A stretch of 64,000 nt of DNA from CAVUCE01 sp963739985 (GTDB lineage Bacteria; Bacteroidota; Ignavibacteria; Ignavibacteriales; Ignavibacteriaceae), in the NCBI GenBank assembly GCA_963739985.1, contig CAVUCE010000004.1, positions 75,754 to 139,753 on the forward strand, given 5' to 3'. The position numbers were made by a program, and so were the translations under genes. The notes under the pieces were generated by a model, which did no database searches, was not told the DNA's origin, and saw only the letters and a program-made list of their open reading frames with translations. Within the stretch, counting starts at the first letter, position 1, and each line of letters begins with the position of its first letter. Of this stretch, positions 38,374 through 46,590 are shown one piece after another.

Positions 38374-38859
38374 TTAATTCATCATACTTTGCAATCTGAT
38401 AATTTCTTCTTTAGCAGCTTCATAATCAGGTTTTATTTCAAGGGCATCCTGATAAAAGTGAATTGCCGTAAACCATTCACCTTTTTTTTCGTAAACTCTT
38501 CCGATGTTATAAAGCGGATAATATCTGTGATCGTAATTTTTTGCGTCTAAGGCTCTCTCCAACCAAAAAAGTGCTTCTTCATATTGCTTTAAAGTTATTA
38601 GATAAGACCCAATATCGTTATAGGGATTTCCGAAATCCGGATCTAATTCAATAGCATATTTACAATGTTCAATTGCATCTTCAAATCTATTTATGAGACT
38701 GTAAGCCCAACCTAAAAAAGTATGTGCTTTAGCAGTTGGATAAATTTCAATTGATTTCTTATAATCTTCAATAGCAGGCTCAATATGCCCGTCTATTTGA
38801 GATCGATAAGCTTTATGAAATAATTCGTATGCTTGTGTTTTTCTTTCTTTGTCTACCAT
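38374..38859 (-). CDS. tetratricopeptide (TPR) repeat protein
   Basis: 161 aa, no signal peptide. About four TPR units are readable: AYELFHKAYRSQIDG, KAHTFLGWAYSLINRFEDAI, GNPYNDIGSYLITLKQYEEAL and YPLYNIGRVYEKKGEWFTAI. It is a protein-protein interaction scaffold whose partners are unknown. It stands alone, with no operon partner within 280 bases. Confidence 0.85.
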   Translation of the reverse strand: MVDKERKTQAYELFHKAYRSQIDGHIEPAIEDYKKSIEIYPTAKAHTFLGWAYSLINRFEDAIEHCKYAIELDPDFGNPYNDIGSYLITLKQYEEALFWLERALDAKNYDHRYYPLYNIGRVYEKKGEWFTAIHFYQDALEIKPDYEAAKEEIIRLQSMMN

Positions 38860-39299
38860 TGTATTCTTTTCCTTCTTAATAACCTTGATAAAATTTTATC
38901 AATTTCTTTTCAGAAAGTCAACGAAGCAAAATCACCAGTTAATATTCTGTGCTCAGGAACAGAAGATCACAACACTGAAGTGTTATCCGAAATTTGGCCA
39001 GTGAATCACATATAAAAAATTGATTTCTCCTACTTAAGTTATTTTCGAAAAAAAATTAAAAATATTTATCGCTAATTCCTTTAATATTTTTAGATAAAAT
39101 ACTTATTAAGATTTAATAACTAAGTAAATTATAGTATAATTATAACCTTTTCCAAGCATAAAATGTTCCTGCATATAAATAATTAAAGTTTTGAATATTT
39201 ATGCATGTTCTTAAAACTTATAAAGTTACATTGCCTTGCAGACGGGATTAACTTAATTTAGTAACAAATATTTTGCTCATCAAATTACGGGGAATTCTA
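38860..39299. other. intergenic region with an unexplained less AT-rich patch
   Basis: 440 bases between divergent genes. The part nearest the TPR gene, about 38915-39015, is less AT-rich than the rest, contains the palindrome AACACTGAAGTGTT (38972-38985) and can be read as a short peptide-like frame with no recognisable family. The rest, 39016-39299, is very AT-rich. It must contain the promoter of the SDR-like gene, but I could not identify one with confidence. Confidence 0.4.
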
Positions 39300-41001
39300 A
39301 TGGATATTAAAAACAAAACTGTATTGGTCTTAGGCGGTTTTGGTTTAGTTGGTAGTGCTGTTGCACGAAAGATTGTTCCACAAAATCCTAAACAGATTAT
39401 AATCACATCATTATTTTTATCAGAGGCTGAGGAAGCTGTAAAAAAGTTTGAATCAGAATTTCCGCATAAAGGGAAAAATTACTTTATACCCTGGGGCGGA
39501 AATGTTTTTGTGCGTAATGAGTTTAAAGATGAGGATAGATTGGCTCTTCTTAGTGATCCGGTAAAAAGACAAACTGTTTTATCAGATACATTAGAGGAAT
39601 TAAGCGATGAAATTTTGGAAACTTCAGCAATTTTTAATCTGTTAAATAAATTTAAACCTGATATAATTATTGATTGTATTAACACCGCAACAGGAATTGC
39701 TTATCAAGATGTTTATACAACTTACAGAACAATAAAAAAAGCGATAAATACAAAAACGGGGTATGATCAATTAGTTGAGGAAACCGAAAAATTACTTTGC
39801 ACACTCTATATTCCTCAACTGATAAGACACGTACAAATTTTATATAATTCAATGGGTAAAGTTGGAACTAATGTTTATATAAAAATTGGAACGAGCGGAA
39901 CAGGTGGAATGGGTCTAAACATACCTTATACGCATAGCGAAGAAAAACCTTCACGAGTTTTATTAAGCAAATCTTCAATTGCAGGAGCCCATACTTTACT
40001 TCTGTTCCTTATGGGAAGAACACCAAACGGACCAATCATAAAAGAGATAAAACCAACTGCAGCTATAGCCTGGAAGAGAATAGAATTCGGTGAAATAAAA
40101 AGAAAGAGGCAAACCGATTGAATTGCTGCAAGTGGATGTTGAAGAAGCAGTACCTTTAAAAGATAAGTTTGTGATTTGTTCTAACAAACAATACAAGAAT
40201 ACCGGTGAAACCCTAAAATCTGTTTTTATTGATACAGGCGAAAATGGTATATTCTCTCGCGGCGAGTTTGAAACCATTACGGCACAAAAACAAATGGAAT
40301 TTGTGACTCCTGAAGAAATTGCTGAGATTGTGATATACGAAATTAAAGGCGGGAATACAGGTCACGATATAGTTAGTGCTCTTGATCATGCTACTCTGGA
40401 ACCGACATACCGTGCCGGATATATGCAGCATAGTGCTGTAGAAAAATTAGCCGAATTGGAAAAGACATATAATGTAGCAAGCGTTGCTTTCGAGTTATTG
40501 GGGCCACCTAGGTTATCAAAATTGCTCTATGAAATTCATATTCTGAATAGTTTCTGTAAAACTATGTTTGATATTACGGAAGCCGACCCTAAGCAACTTT
40601 CCGATAAAGCTATGGAAGTGATTTCCAATAATAAAAAACTTAGAAGTGAAGTAATCTCAATCGGAATACCAATCTTGTTATCTGACGGGAAATCTCTTTT
40701 GCGCGGGACAAATATAAAAATACCGGCTTTTAGAGGCGAAAACGAACTTGAAATAAATACCGAGAATATAGAACGATGGGCAATGGAAGGTTGGGTAGAC
40801 TTAAGAGTTTCCAACATGGAAAAATGGCAAACCAGAATAAAAGAATTAATTGAAGAATCAGAAAATTTACCGGCAAATGATACTAGCTCAATGCATGTTA
40901 GAACAAGAGCTTATTGGAATAACTATAGAGAAATAAATATTGGTAAAATATGCAGCTGGTTATTTATTCATGAGGAACAAGGAAATAGAATGAAGTCTTA
41001 A
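39300..41001 (+). CDS. SDR-like NAD(P)-binding protein, interrupted by a one-base insertion
   Basis: 566 aa if the frame is restored. ATG at 39300 is chosen because GGGGA lies 7 bases upstream. The N-terminal Rossmann motif VLVLGGFGLVGSAVARKIV indicates NAD(P) binding; an ATGIAYQDVYTTYRTIKKA segment follows, with TTYRTIKK in the place of an SDR YxxxK. The first frame stops at 40121 as RKRQTD. Dropping one A at 40104-40107 gives KGKPIELLQVDVEEAVPL, which runs into the second part to 41001. The exact reaction and substrate are not known. The gene ends at a strong terminator. Confidence 0.75.
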
Positions 41002-41007
41002 AATGAC

Positions 41008-41063
41008 AAGAGGCTGTTTTAATTTCAAAAGTATTCTAAACAATATTATTAAAACAGCCTCTT
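41008..41063. terminator. bidirectional terminator between convergent genes
   Basis: A perfect 16-bp inverted repeat (41008-41023 and 41048-41063; outer part AAGAGGCTGTTTTAAT) separated by 24 bases. It lies between the plus-strand SDR-like gene and the minus-strand hemerythrin gene. T or A runs inside the arms make it work in either direction. Confidence 0.75.
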
Positions 41064-41082
41064 AAAGTTATATCGATCAGTA

Positions 41083-41574
41083 TCAGAATTTGTAAATATT
41101 ATCGTAACCTTCGGCTTTTAATTTTTGTGCAACAAAGCTCAGTTGCTCACCGCTTAAGTTTTCCTGAATTTTTCTAAACAAAATATATTCTTCTTTTTGA
41201 ACATGCTCTTCCAATATCTTACTCAACTTATCAAGTTTTTCTGCCAAATCATTTTTGTCTTCAAGTTGAGTAATTAAATCAGTTATCGCTTTGTGATCTT
41301 GAGTTATTTCGTTAAAAACTTCATCAACTTCGCTATTCATACCTAAAATTGCAGCTTGTAGAATTTTTTCTTCAATATAAAAATGATTTGATAATTCCTG
41401 CTCATAAAACTTCAACACATAATCTGCTTTGCCTTCCGGAGTTGCGGGCAATCCCGGGAATTCATCAGCATCCTTAGCTATTAATTGAGCTATCATCAGA
41501 GCGTGGAAGTGATCATGTGATATTGAAAGTAAATTTTGTTTTTTAGTCTTAACAAATTCGGCAGCTGTAATCAT
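41083..41574 (-). CDS. hemerythrin HHE domain protein
   Basis: 163 aa four-helix bundle, cytoplasmic. Iron-ligand positions are visible: SHDHFHAL, NHFYIEEKIL, TQDHKAI and EEHVQKEEYILF, the typical H...HxxxE...H...HxxxD/E pattern of di-iron hemerythrin-like proteins. Related proteins bind oxygen or nitric oxide or sense iron. It is next to a RIC/ScdA gene on the same strand, suggesting a shared role against NO or oxidative stress. Confidence 0.87.
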   Translation of the reverse strand: MITAAEFVKTKKQNLLSISHDHFHALMIAQLIAKDADEFPGLPATPEGKADYVLKFYEQELSNHFYIEEKILQAAILGMNSEVDEVFNEITQDHKAITDLITQLEDKNDLAEKLDKLSKILEEHVQKEEYILFRKIQENLSGEQLSFVAQKLKAEGYDNIYKF

Positions 41575-41652
41575 TGCGCATCAAAGTATTAAAAATTTTA
41601 TTTGCAATTTCGTATTAAATAGTAAAATATTTTGTGCAATCTAACACAGAGA

Positions 41653-42411
41653 TTATACATTTTTGCTCAGTATTTCCTCCATGGCAATTGCTTTGGGAAA
41701 TAAAATATTATTTTCCAAATGAACATGTTGGTGAAGATCTTCTTCAAACTCTCTTAACTCGTTTAAGCAAACTCTATAAGTGTTGCAAGCATCTTCGGGA
41801 ACTTCATAGTTCTTGCTTAACTTTCTGATATTATACATTCCGTCACCTGCATTTACGTGTTCTGCTTCCATCATATTAATTGGATTTTTTATTGTTCCGA
41901 AATACGGCGCTTCAAATAAATGATTATTGTTTTTAATAATTACCAATTTTTTAATGTAAGGGAATAAAATTTCTTCCTCTTTCATTAAATGATGCTTTAA
42001 TTCTTTTGATACCGCAGAAAATATTTTTGCAATCTCAATAAGTTCCGGATGATTTTCACCGTGAACTTTTGAAACTTTATTAACATGTGCACTTAATATT
42101 GGGATTATACTTCTTACATAATTATGGTGCGTATTCATTATGTAATCTATAAGAAAGTCTAACTCCCAATCATTACTATTTAAAGTAGATGATGATTTGC
42201 TTTCAAGCAATTGTTGAACTTCCTGAAGTAACCTTGTAGAATCTACACCTTTCTCTGTACACGCTTCATTTATAGATTTATTGCCGCGGCAGCAAAAATC
42301 TAAATTATACTTTTCAAAAATTGCCGCAGTTTTAAAGTTCTTAGTAACTATTTGTGACAAAGTTAAGTTTGAAAAATTATTTTCAAACTCTGCAATTTTA
42401 ATCGAGCTCAT
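41653..42411 (-). CDS. iron-sulfur cluster repair di-iron protein (RIC/ScdA/YtfE)
   Basis: 252 aa. The N-terminal DUF542 domain with YNLDFCCRGNKSI (adjacent Cys pair) is followed by a hemerythrin-like di-iron domain with ligands in MNTHHNYV, GENHPEL, HHLMKEEEILF, EAEHVNAG and HQHVHLENNILF. This family repairs Fe-S clusters damaged by nitric oxide or peroxide. GGAG lies just before the ATG. The neighbouring Rrf2 regulator is the kind that controls such genes. Confidence 0.93.
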   Translation of the reverse strand: MSSIKIAEFENNFSNLTLSQIVTKNFKTAAIFEKYNLDFCCRGNKSINEACTEKGVDSTRLLQEVQQLLESKSSSTLNSNDWELDFLIDYIMNTHHNYVRSIIPILSAHVNKVSKVHGENHPELIEIAKIFSAVSKELKHHLMKEEEILFPYIKKLVIIKNNNHLFEAPYFGTIKNPINMMEAEHVNAGDGMYNIRKLSKNYEVPEDACNTYRVCLNELREFEEDLHQHVHLENNILFPKAIAMEEILSKNV

Positions 42412-42452
42412 TTTGCTGCTCCTATTTTATATTTTGTTTTATAATTTCTTGT

Positions 42453-43571
42453 TTAATTTGTTTTGGATTTACTGTTATTATTATAAATTCTCTCTGAAGA
42501 CCCAACTTCTTGATTTAACTTCTTTACAGCCTTTGTTCCTGTTGGATGACCGTAAGATCCCATTATCTTATAATGAATTAAATATTCTTGTTTTGTAATT
42601 TTATTCTGCCAGTGTCCGGTAATAATTCCCAATCCGGTTACAGCCATAAAAATTAGAACTATGGCAACAGCAACCGTTTTTTTAGAAAAGTGTTTATCTT
42701 TTTTTGCGAGTAATGGCTGCATATAAAGCGTGTCTTTAACAGGACAAGCATCTATACAACTTAAGCATGATGAACATTCATCGGAAAGCACAGTTACAAC
42801 TTTATCTACTTTTATTGATGAAGGACAAGCTTTAGTACACAAGCCGCAATCGATACAGCTTACAGGATTTCGCTTAATTTTATTTGGACTAAGAAATGAG
42901 AATAAACCTAAAAATGCTCCGTAAGGACATAAATATCTACACCAAAAATTTCTTATAAATATTGATAGAACAAACAAAGCTCCAATTATTATCAGTGCGG
43001 TTTCAGATAAATTGGCGAAGAAATGATACATTTTCAAATCAGCAACCTGATTATATGGACTATCTAAAAACGCATGCAATGCAGCAGTTGTCATCAAAAA
43101 GAAAACAGCATAGAATAAAAATCCGAGAAGCAAATATTTGACGCTTCTTAAAATATAGTCTAGCCATTTAGGAACTTTAATATTTTTCTTGAAGAGTTTT
43201 GCTCCAAAATCTCCTACCAGCTCGGAAATAAATCCAACCGGGCAAAGCCAACTACAAAATGATTTACCGAAAACTAGTGAGACAAGAAGTATTGCAAAAA
43301 ATATAAATAACCCTGCGGGATGAGCGGGATGAATTTCTCCGGTTGTAAGAAACAAATAAAAACTCATCAAAGAACTAATTGGCAAAAAACCATCTACTCC
43401 CGGAGGACGATTATAGAATTGTGCACTGCCTCCCGACTGCAGGTAGTGAACGAATAAATAAAAATCTATTCCAATCCAGATACATAAAAGCGCAAATGCA
43501 CTTTGAATAATAAAACGATATTTTTGTACCGGCTTTTCATCATTCCTGATTATTTTTTTCTTAGTTTTCAT
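42453..43571 (-). CDS. NapH/NosR-like membrane polyferredoxin
   Basis: 372 aa with about five or six transmembrane segments. Two CxxxCP motifs lie at membrane faces (FCSWLCPVG, YLCPYGAF). Two 4Fe-4S clusters follow (CIDCGLCTKACPSS, CSSCLSCIDACPVKD), then a final membrane helix. Such proteins pass electrons between quinols and periplasmic reductases or into cofactor assembly. No nap or nos structural gene is near; the context suggests a NO-related or redox-balance role. The start is ATG. Confidence 0.85.
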   Translation of the reverse strand: MKTKKKIIRNDEKPVQKYRFIIQSAFALLCIWIGIDFYLFVHYLQSGGSAQFYNRPPGVDGFLPISSLMSFYLFLTTGEIHPAHPAGLFIFFAILLVSLVFGKSFCSWLCPVGFISELVGDFGAKLFKKNIKVPKWLDYILRSVKYLLLGFLFYAVFFLMTTAALHAFLDSPYNQVADLKMYHFFANLSETALIIIGALFVLSIFIRNFWCRYLCPYGAFLGLFSFLSPNKIKRNPVSCIDCGLCTKACPSSIKVDKVVTVLSDECSSCLSCIDACPVKDTLYMQPLLAKKDKHFSKKTVAVAIVLIFMAVTGLGIITGHWQNKITKQEYLIHYKIMGSYGHPTGTKAVKKLNQEVGSSERIYNNNSKSKTN

Positions 43572-43608
43572 ATTCAGAGTATTTTATCCGATTTTACTAT
43601 AAAATTTT

Positions 43609-44040
43609 TTATAAAGAAGTTACTTTATTCAAAGTTTTTTCTTTGAATTTATCTAATGTTTCATCTGTTAACATTTCGTAAGCTTTACTCCTAAGTTCAC
43701 CCCACTTACTATGCAATGGACATGGATGATCGGGCGAACATTGTGGAAATCCGAGAACACAACTATTAAACATTTCAAGTCCGTCAATTGCTGCAACAAT
43801 GTCAATCAATCTGATGCTTGAGGGATCCTTTGCGAGAGTGAACCCGCCGGACTTTCCTTTTTTAGAAAAAATAATTCCACTTTCTGTAAGACTTTGTAAT
43901 ATTTTTGAAACAAATTCCTTTGGAATATTTAGCTTCTTAGCAATTTCTTCGGATGGAATTACTTCCCCGTTCATCTTTGCTGCAAGAAAAAGAACAGCCT
44001 GAAGTCCGTACTCACATTTTTTTGAAAATATTACTGTCAT
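43609..44040 (-). CDS. Rrf2 family transcriptional regulator
   Basis: 143 aa. The winged helix-turn-helix (about 1-75) has the family signatures EYGLQAVLFLA and IPKEFVSKILQSL. Three Cys that would bind an Fe-S cluster are C94, C101 and C107 (CVLGFPQC, DHPC). NsrR, IscR and RirA use comparable triplets, with NsrR sensing nitric oxide. An inverted repeat starts 3 bases upstream of the start codon, fitting autoregulation. The neighbours (RIC, hemerythrin, NapH-like, OsmC) favour an NsrR-like role, by inference. Confidence 0.9.
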   Translation of the reverse strand: MTVIFSKKCEYGLQAVLFLAAKMNGEVIPSEEIAKKLNIPKEFVSKILQSLTESGIIFSKKGKSGGFTLAKDPSSIRLIDIVAAIDGLEMFNSCVLGFPQCSPDHPCPLHSKWGELRSKAYEMLTDETLDKFKEKTLNKVTSL

Positions 44041-44042
44041 AA

Positions 44043-44070
44043 TTAAATCAGATTAAATTGTCTGATTAAA
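44043..44070. promoter_or_regulatory. candidate operator of the Rrf2 regulator
   Basis: Inverted repeat TTAAATCAGA - 8 bases - TCTGATTAAA, arms identical in 9 of 10 pairs, lying immediately upstream of the Rrf2 start codon and between it and the divergent OsmC gene. The size and symmetry suit a dimeric Rrf2 protein. Confidence 0.55.
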
Positions 44071-44202
44071 ATTAGTGAGATTTATATTATTTGTCAAATT
44101 AATTCTATAATATTTTCAGTAAAAAGTGTGAGGATTTTTGAAACTAAAATCATCCTTTCACATCATATAATAAATATTAAAATAAAAACGGAAAAAGATA
44201 AA

Positions 44203-44640
44203 ATGGATAACATACATTATTATTCTACGACAGTTAAATGGGAAGAAGGCAGATTAGGAGAATTAAGTTCGCCAACTTTACCAGATCTTAAAGTTGCAAC
44301 TCCACCGGAATTCCCAAAAGGCGTACCTAATATTTGGTCTCCGGAACATTTATTTGTTGCATCGGCAAATATATGTTTGATGACTACATTTCTAGCGATA
44401 GCAGAAAACTCAAAACTAGAATTTCTAACTTTTGAATCCGATGGAAAAGGTAAGTTGGAAAAAGTTGATGGCAAGTTCATGATTTCCGAAATCGAGTTGA
44501 CACCTAAACTTGTAATTAAAAACGAAAAAGACTTGGAACGTGCAGAGAGAATTTTAGAAAAATCTGAAAAGGCTTGTTTAATTTCAAATTCTATGAAAAC
44601 AGAAGTAAAATTAAATCCTCAAATCACAGTTGTAAATTAA
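44203..44640 (+). CDS. OsmC-like peroxiredoxin family protein
   Basis: 145 aa from ATG at 44203, where the family sequence starts (IHYYSTTVKWEEGRLG); the frame extends upstream to a GTG at 44128 without homology. The two active Cys are in ANICLMTT and KACLISNS. OsmC/Ohr proteins reduce organic hydroperoxides using this Cys pair. Divergent from the Rrf2 gene, with the palindrome in between, so it may be under the same control. Confidence 0.88.
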   Translation: MDNIHYYSTTVKWEEGRLGELSSPTLPDLKVATPPEFPKGVPNIWSPEHLFVASANICLMTTFLAIAENSKLEFLTFESDGKGKLEKVDGKFMISEIELTPKLVIKNEKDLERAERILEKSEKACLISNSMKTEVKLNPQITVVN

Positions 44641-44659
44641 TTTAATATTGGAGAAAGAA

Positions 44660-44896
44660 ATGCCTGTTTACGAATATCGTTGTTCAGAGTGCAATACAAA
44701 ATTTGATATTTTTCATAAATCCTCAGAGAATAAGGAAGAAGTCATTTGCCCCAAATGTTCATCAAAAGAAAGCAAAAAAGTATTTTCATCGTTCAGCAGT
44801 TCAATTGATGGTAATACAAATAATTTCGGTGGTTCAAATGATTCTTCGTCTTTTTCAGGCGGCGGTTGTGCGTCCGGAATGTGTGGTTTGAATTAG
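44660..44896 (+). CDS. FmdB-type zinc ribbon protein
   Basis: 78 aa. The N-terminal zinc ribbon MPVYEYRCSECNTKF ... CPKCSSK is followed by a Ser/Gly/Asn-rich tail ending in GGGCASGMCGLN. GGAGAAAG upstream points to ATG at 44660 rather than the earlier TTG. It lies 19 bases after the OsmC gene. The family's role is poorly known; proposed as a small regulatory or metal-handling protein. Confidence 0.9.
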   Translation: MPVYEYRCSECNTKFDIFHKSSENKEEVICPKCSSKESKKVFSSFSSSIDGNTNNFGGSNDSSSFSGGGCASGMCGLN

Positions 44897-44961
44897 TTGA
44901 AATTCTTCCCTTTATTCATTATAATTTAAAAAATTTACGTTTCCATGAAAGGGAAAATATT

Positions 44962-45020
44962 TACCGGCTTTGGGTAAGTCCCAAAGCTGGTAAAACAAAT
45001 TAAGATATACCCCAACGGGG
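44962..45020. repeat. two REP-like hairpins upstream of the RAYT transposase
   Basis: First hairpin: TACCGGCTTTGGG (44962-44974), 5-base loop, CCCAAAGCTGGTA (44980-44992), one G-T pair. Second: CCCC (45010-45013), loop AAC, GGGG (45017-45020). Hairpins like these are typical of the repeats mobilised by REP-associated tyrosine transposases. Confidence 0.6.
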
Positions 45021-45044
45021 ATTTATAATACGTCGCCTCTAATT

Positions 45045-45500
45045 ATGCCACAATCTCTTTCGCAAATATATATTCACATTGTCTTTTCTACAAAATATAG
45101 ATATCCTTTCTTAAAAGATGAAAAAGTTAGCAAAGAATTATTTGCATACATTGGCGGCATCTGTAATGCATTAGAATGTCAATTTATAAAAGTCGGCGGT
45201 TATGTTGACCACGATCATATTCTTTGTAGGTTATCGCGCAAGGTAACCGTTGCAAAATTAGTACGAGAAGTAAAAAGGAATTCATCTAAATGGATTAAAA
45301 CAAAAGGAAATTATTTTACAAAATTTGCATGGCAGAATGGTTATGGAGTTTTCTCAATTGGAAAATCTGAAATAAATAGAATGATAAAATATATTGATAT
45401 TCAAAAGGGACATCATCTTAAGACTACATTCAAAGAAGAATTAATAAACTTTTTGAGAAAATATAATCTTGAATATGATGATAGATATTTATTTGATTGA
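45045..45500 (+). CDS. REP-associated tyrosine (Y1/IS200-like) transposase
   Basis: 151 aa, typical length for a Y1 HUH nuclease. An N-terminal HIVFSTKYRYPFL is seen, then the HUH metal motif as DHDHILC. The catalytic Tyr lies in MIKYIDIQKGHH, a family signature (YIxxQxxHH), and the C-terminus reads YDDRYLFD. It makes single-strand cuts at hairpins. There is no accessory gene and no long terminal repeats; the flanks carry five small hairpins instead, which points to a RAYT-REP locus rather than a complete IS200/IS605. Confidence 0.88.
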   Translation: MPQSLSQIYIHIVFSTKYRYPFLKDEKVSKELFAYIGGICNALECQFIKVGGYVDHDHILCRLSRKVTVAKLVREVKRNSSKWIKTKGNYFTKFAWQNGYGVFSIGKSEINRMIKYIDIQKGHHLKTTFKEELINFLRKYNLEYDDRYLFD

Positions 45501-45507
45501 AATGACA

Positions 45508-45594
45508 AAACCCTTTCAGGGTTTCAACGTAGATTTTGGGATTTATTCTTAAGGGATGATATCCCTTTCTTAAATATTTTACCGCGTTGCGGTA
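45508..45594. repeat. three REP-like hairpins downstream of the RAYT transposase
   Basis: Each has a 6-7-bp perfect stem and a 3-base loop: AAACCCT-TTC-AGGGTTT (45508-45524), AAGGGAT-GAT-ATCCCTT (45551-45567), TACCGC-GTT-GCGGTA (45580-45594). Stem sequences differ, so they are not copies of one repeat, but the geometry is shared with the upstream pair. Confidence 0.6.
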
Positions 45595-45627
45595 TAGATT
45601 AGTTTAATGTATTCAGACTTTAATTCT

Positions 45628-46590
45628 TCAAGCAATATCCTTTGTACTATACTTTCTCTCTGAGTATAATCTCCCAATTTCCGCGCCAATTATGAACACG
45701 ATCGAAGAATAATAAATCCAAAATGCAACAACAACTATAATTGCGTAGGTACCGTAAATTCTTCCGAGAGTTGTAAAATTATGTAAGTAAAATCCGAACC
45801 CTTGTTTTGCTCCTTCCCACAGAATAGCAGCCCAAAGCGCGCTGATAAGAATTGCGCGTTTTCCTAATTTTCTTACCGGGACCGTAAAATATAAAACAGC
45901 AAAAACAATCAAAATCACAATAAAGGAAATCAGAGAAAACAAAAAGTGTTCAAAAAAGCCTAAACTTAAAAAGCTAAGTCCGTCCCACTGAGTTGCGACT
46001 TGCCTTAATAAATCAAGCAAAGGAGAAAGAATAGTAGCAGCAAAGAATATTAAGATCACCATCAAAACCAAAGCAAAGTCTCGCAGCTTACCAAGAAGAA
46101 AATGCACATTAGCCTCAATACCGAATACTTTATTCAAGATTGTGCGCATACTGCTGAATAGGCCTGAAGCCGCAAATAAGAGTCCGAATATACCAACCAA
46201 TCCGGCGATGTTTTTATATTCGATAACTTCATTTATACGCGAGAAAATAATCTTTTTAACAAACTCTGCATATTTATAATATGGAATGATAGTATCGATA
46301 AAGGCATTTACCTGCATCTGCATACTGCTAGAATTTAAGATGTTTCCGAGAAAGTAAAACATGATAAGCATGAACGGGATTATACAAACGAAAAGTGAGA
46401 ATGCTAAACCACCGGCTAACAGAAAAACATGGTGCTCATCCGTACGATTTATTAATCCCCCGCCATAATGTTTGGTAAAGTCTTTTACTTTTTTGTATGA
46501 TGGTTTATAATACAGAGCTAATCTGATTTTCCTAAACCAAGAGTATACTTTAAGTCTATGTATAATTTCTAAGAGCTTCTTATTAAGCAT
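45628..46590 (-). CDS. YihY/BrkB family inner-membrane protein
   Basis: 320 aa with about six transmembrane helices. Family hallmarks are seen: an N-terminal cytoplasmic stretch, LAGGLAFSLFVCIIPFMLIM, and AALWAAILWEGAKQGFGFYLH. The function is debated (formerly called RNase BN; proposed as transporter). It overlaps the 3' end of purL by 8 bases (ATGCTTAA), so translation may be coupled although the functions are unrelated. Confidence 0.9.
   Translation of the reverse strand: MLNKKLLEIIHRLKVYSWFRKIRLALYYKPSYKKVKDFTKHYGGGLINRTDEHHVFLLAGGLAFSLFVCIIPFMLIMFYFLGNILNSSSMQMQVNAFIDTIIPYYKYAEFVKKIIFSRINEVIEYKNIAGLVGIFGLLFAASGLFSSMRTILNKVFGIEANVHFLLGKLRDFALVLMVILIFFAATILSPLLDLLRQVATQWDGLSFLSLGFFEHFLFSLISFIVILIVFAVLYFTVPVRKLGKRAILISALWAAILWEGAKQGFGFYLHNFTTLGRIYGTYAIIVVVAFWIYYSSIVFIIGAEIGRLYSERKYSTKDIA

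Noticed and set aside
38833..39015. A 60-codon plus-strand frame overlapping the TPR gene start
   Set aside because: The first part is antisense to the TPR gene, with no ribosome site or homology; only the later non-AT-rich stretch is kept as a finding.
45045..45500. A complete IS200/IS605 element
   Set aside because: No TnpB partner or defined left and right ends were found; the surrounding varied hairpins fit a RAYT locus better.
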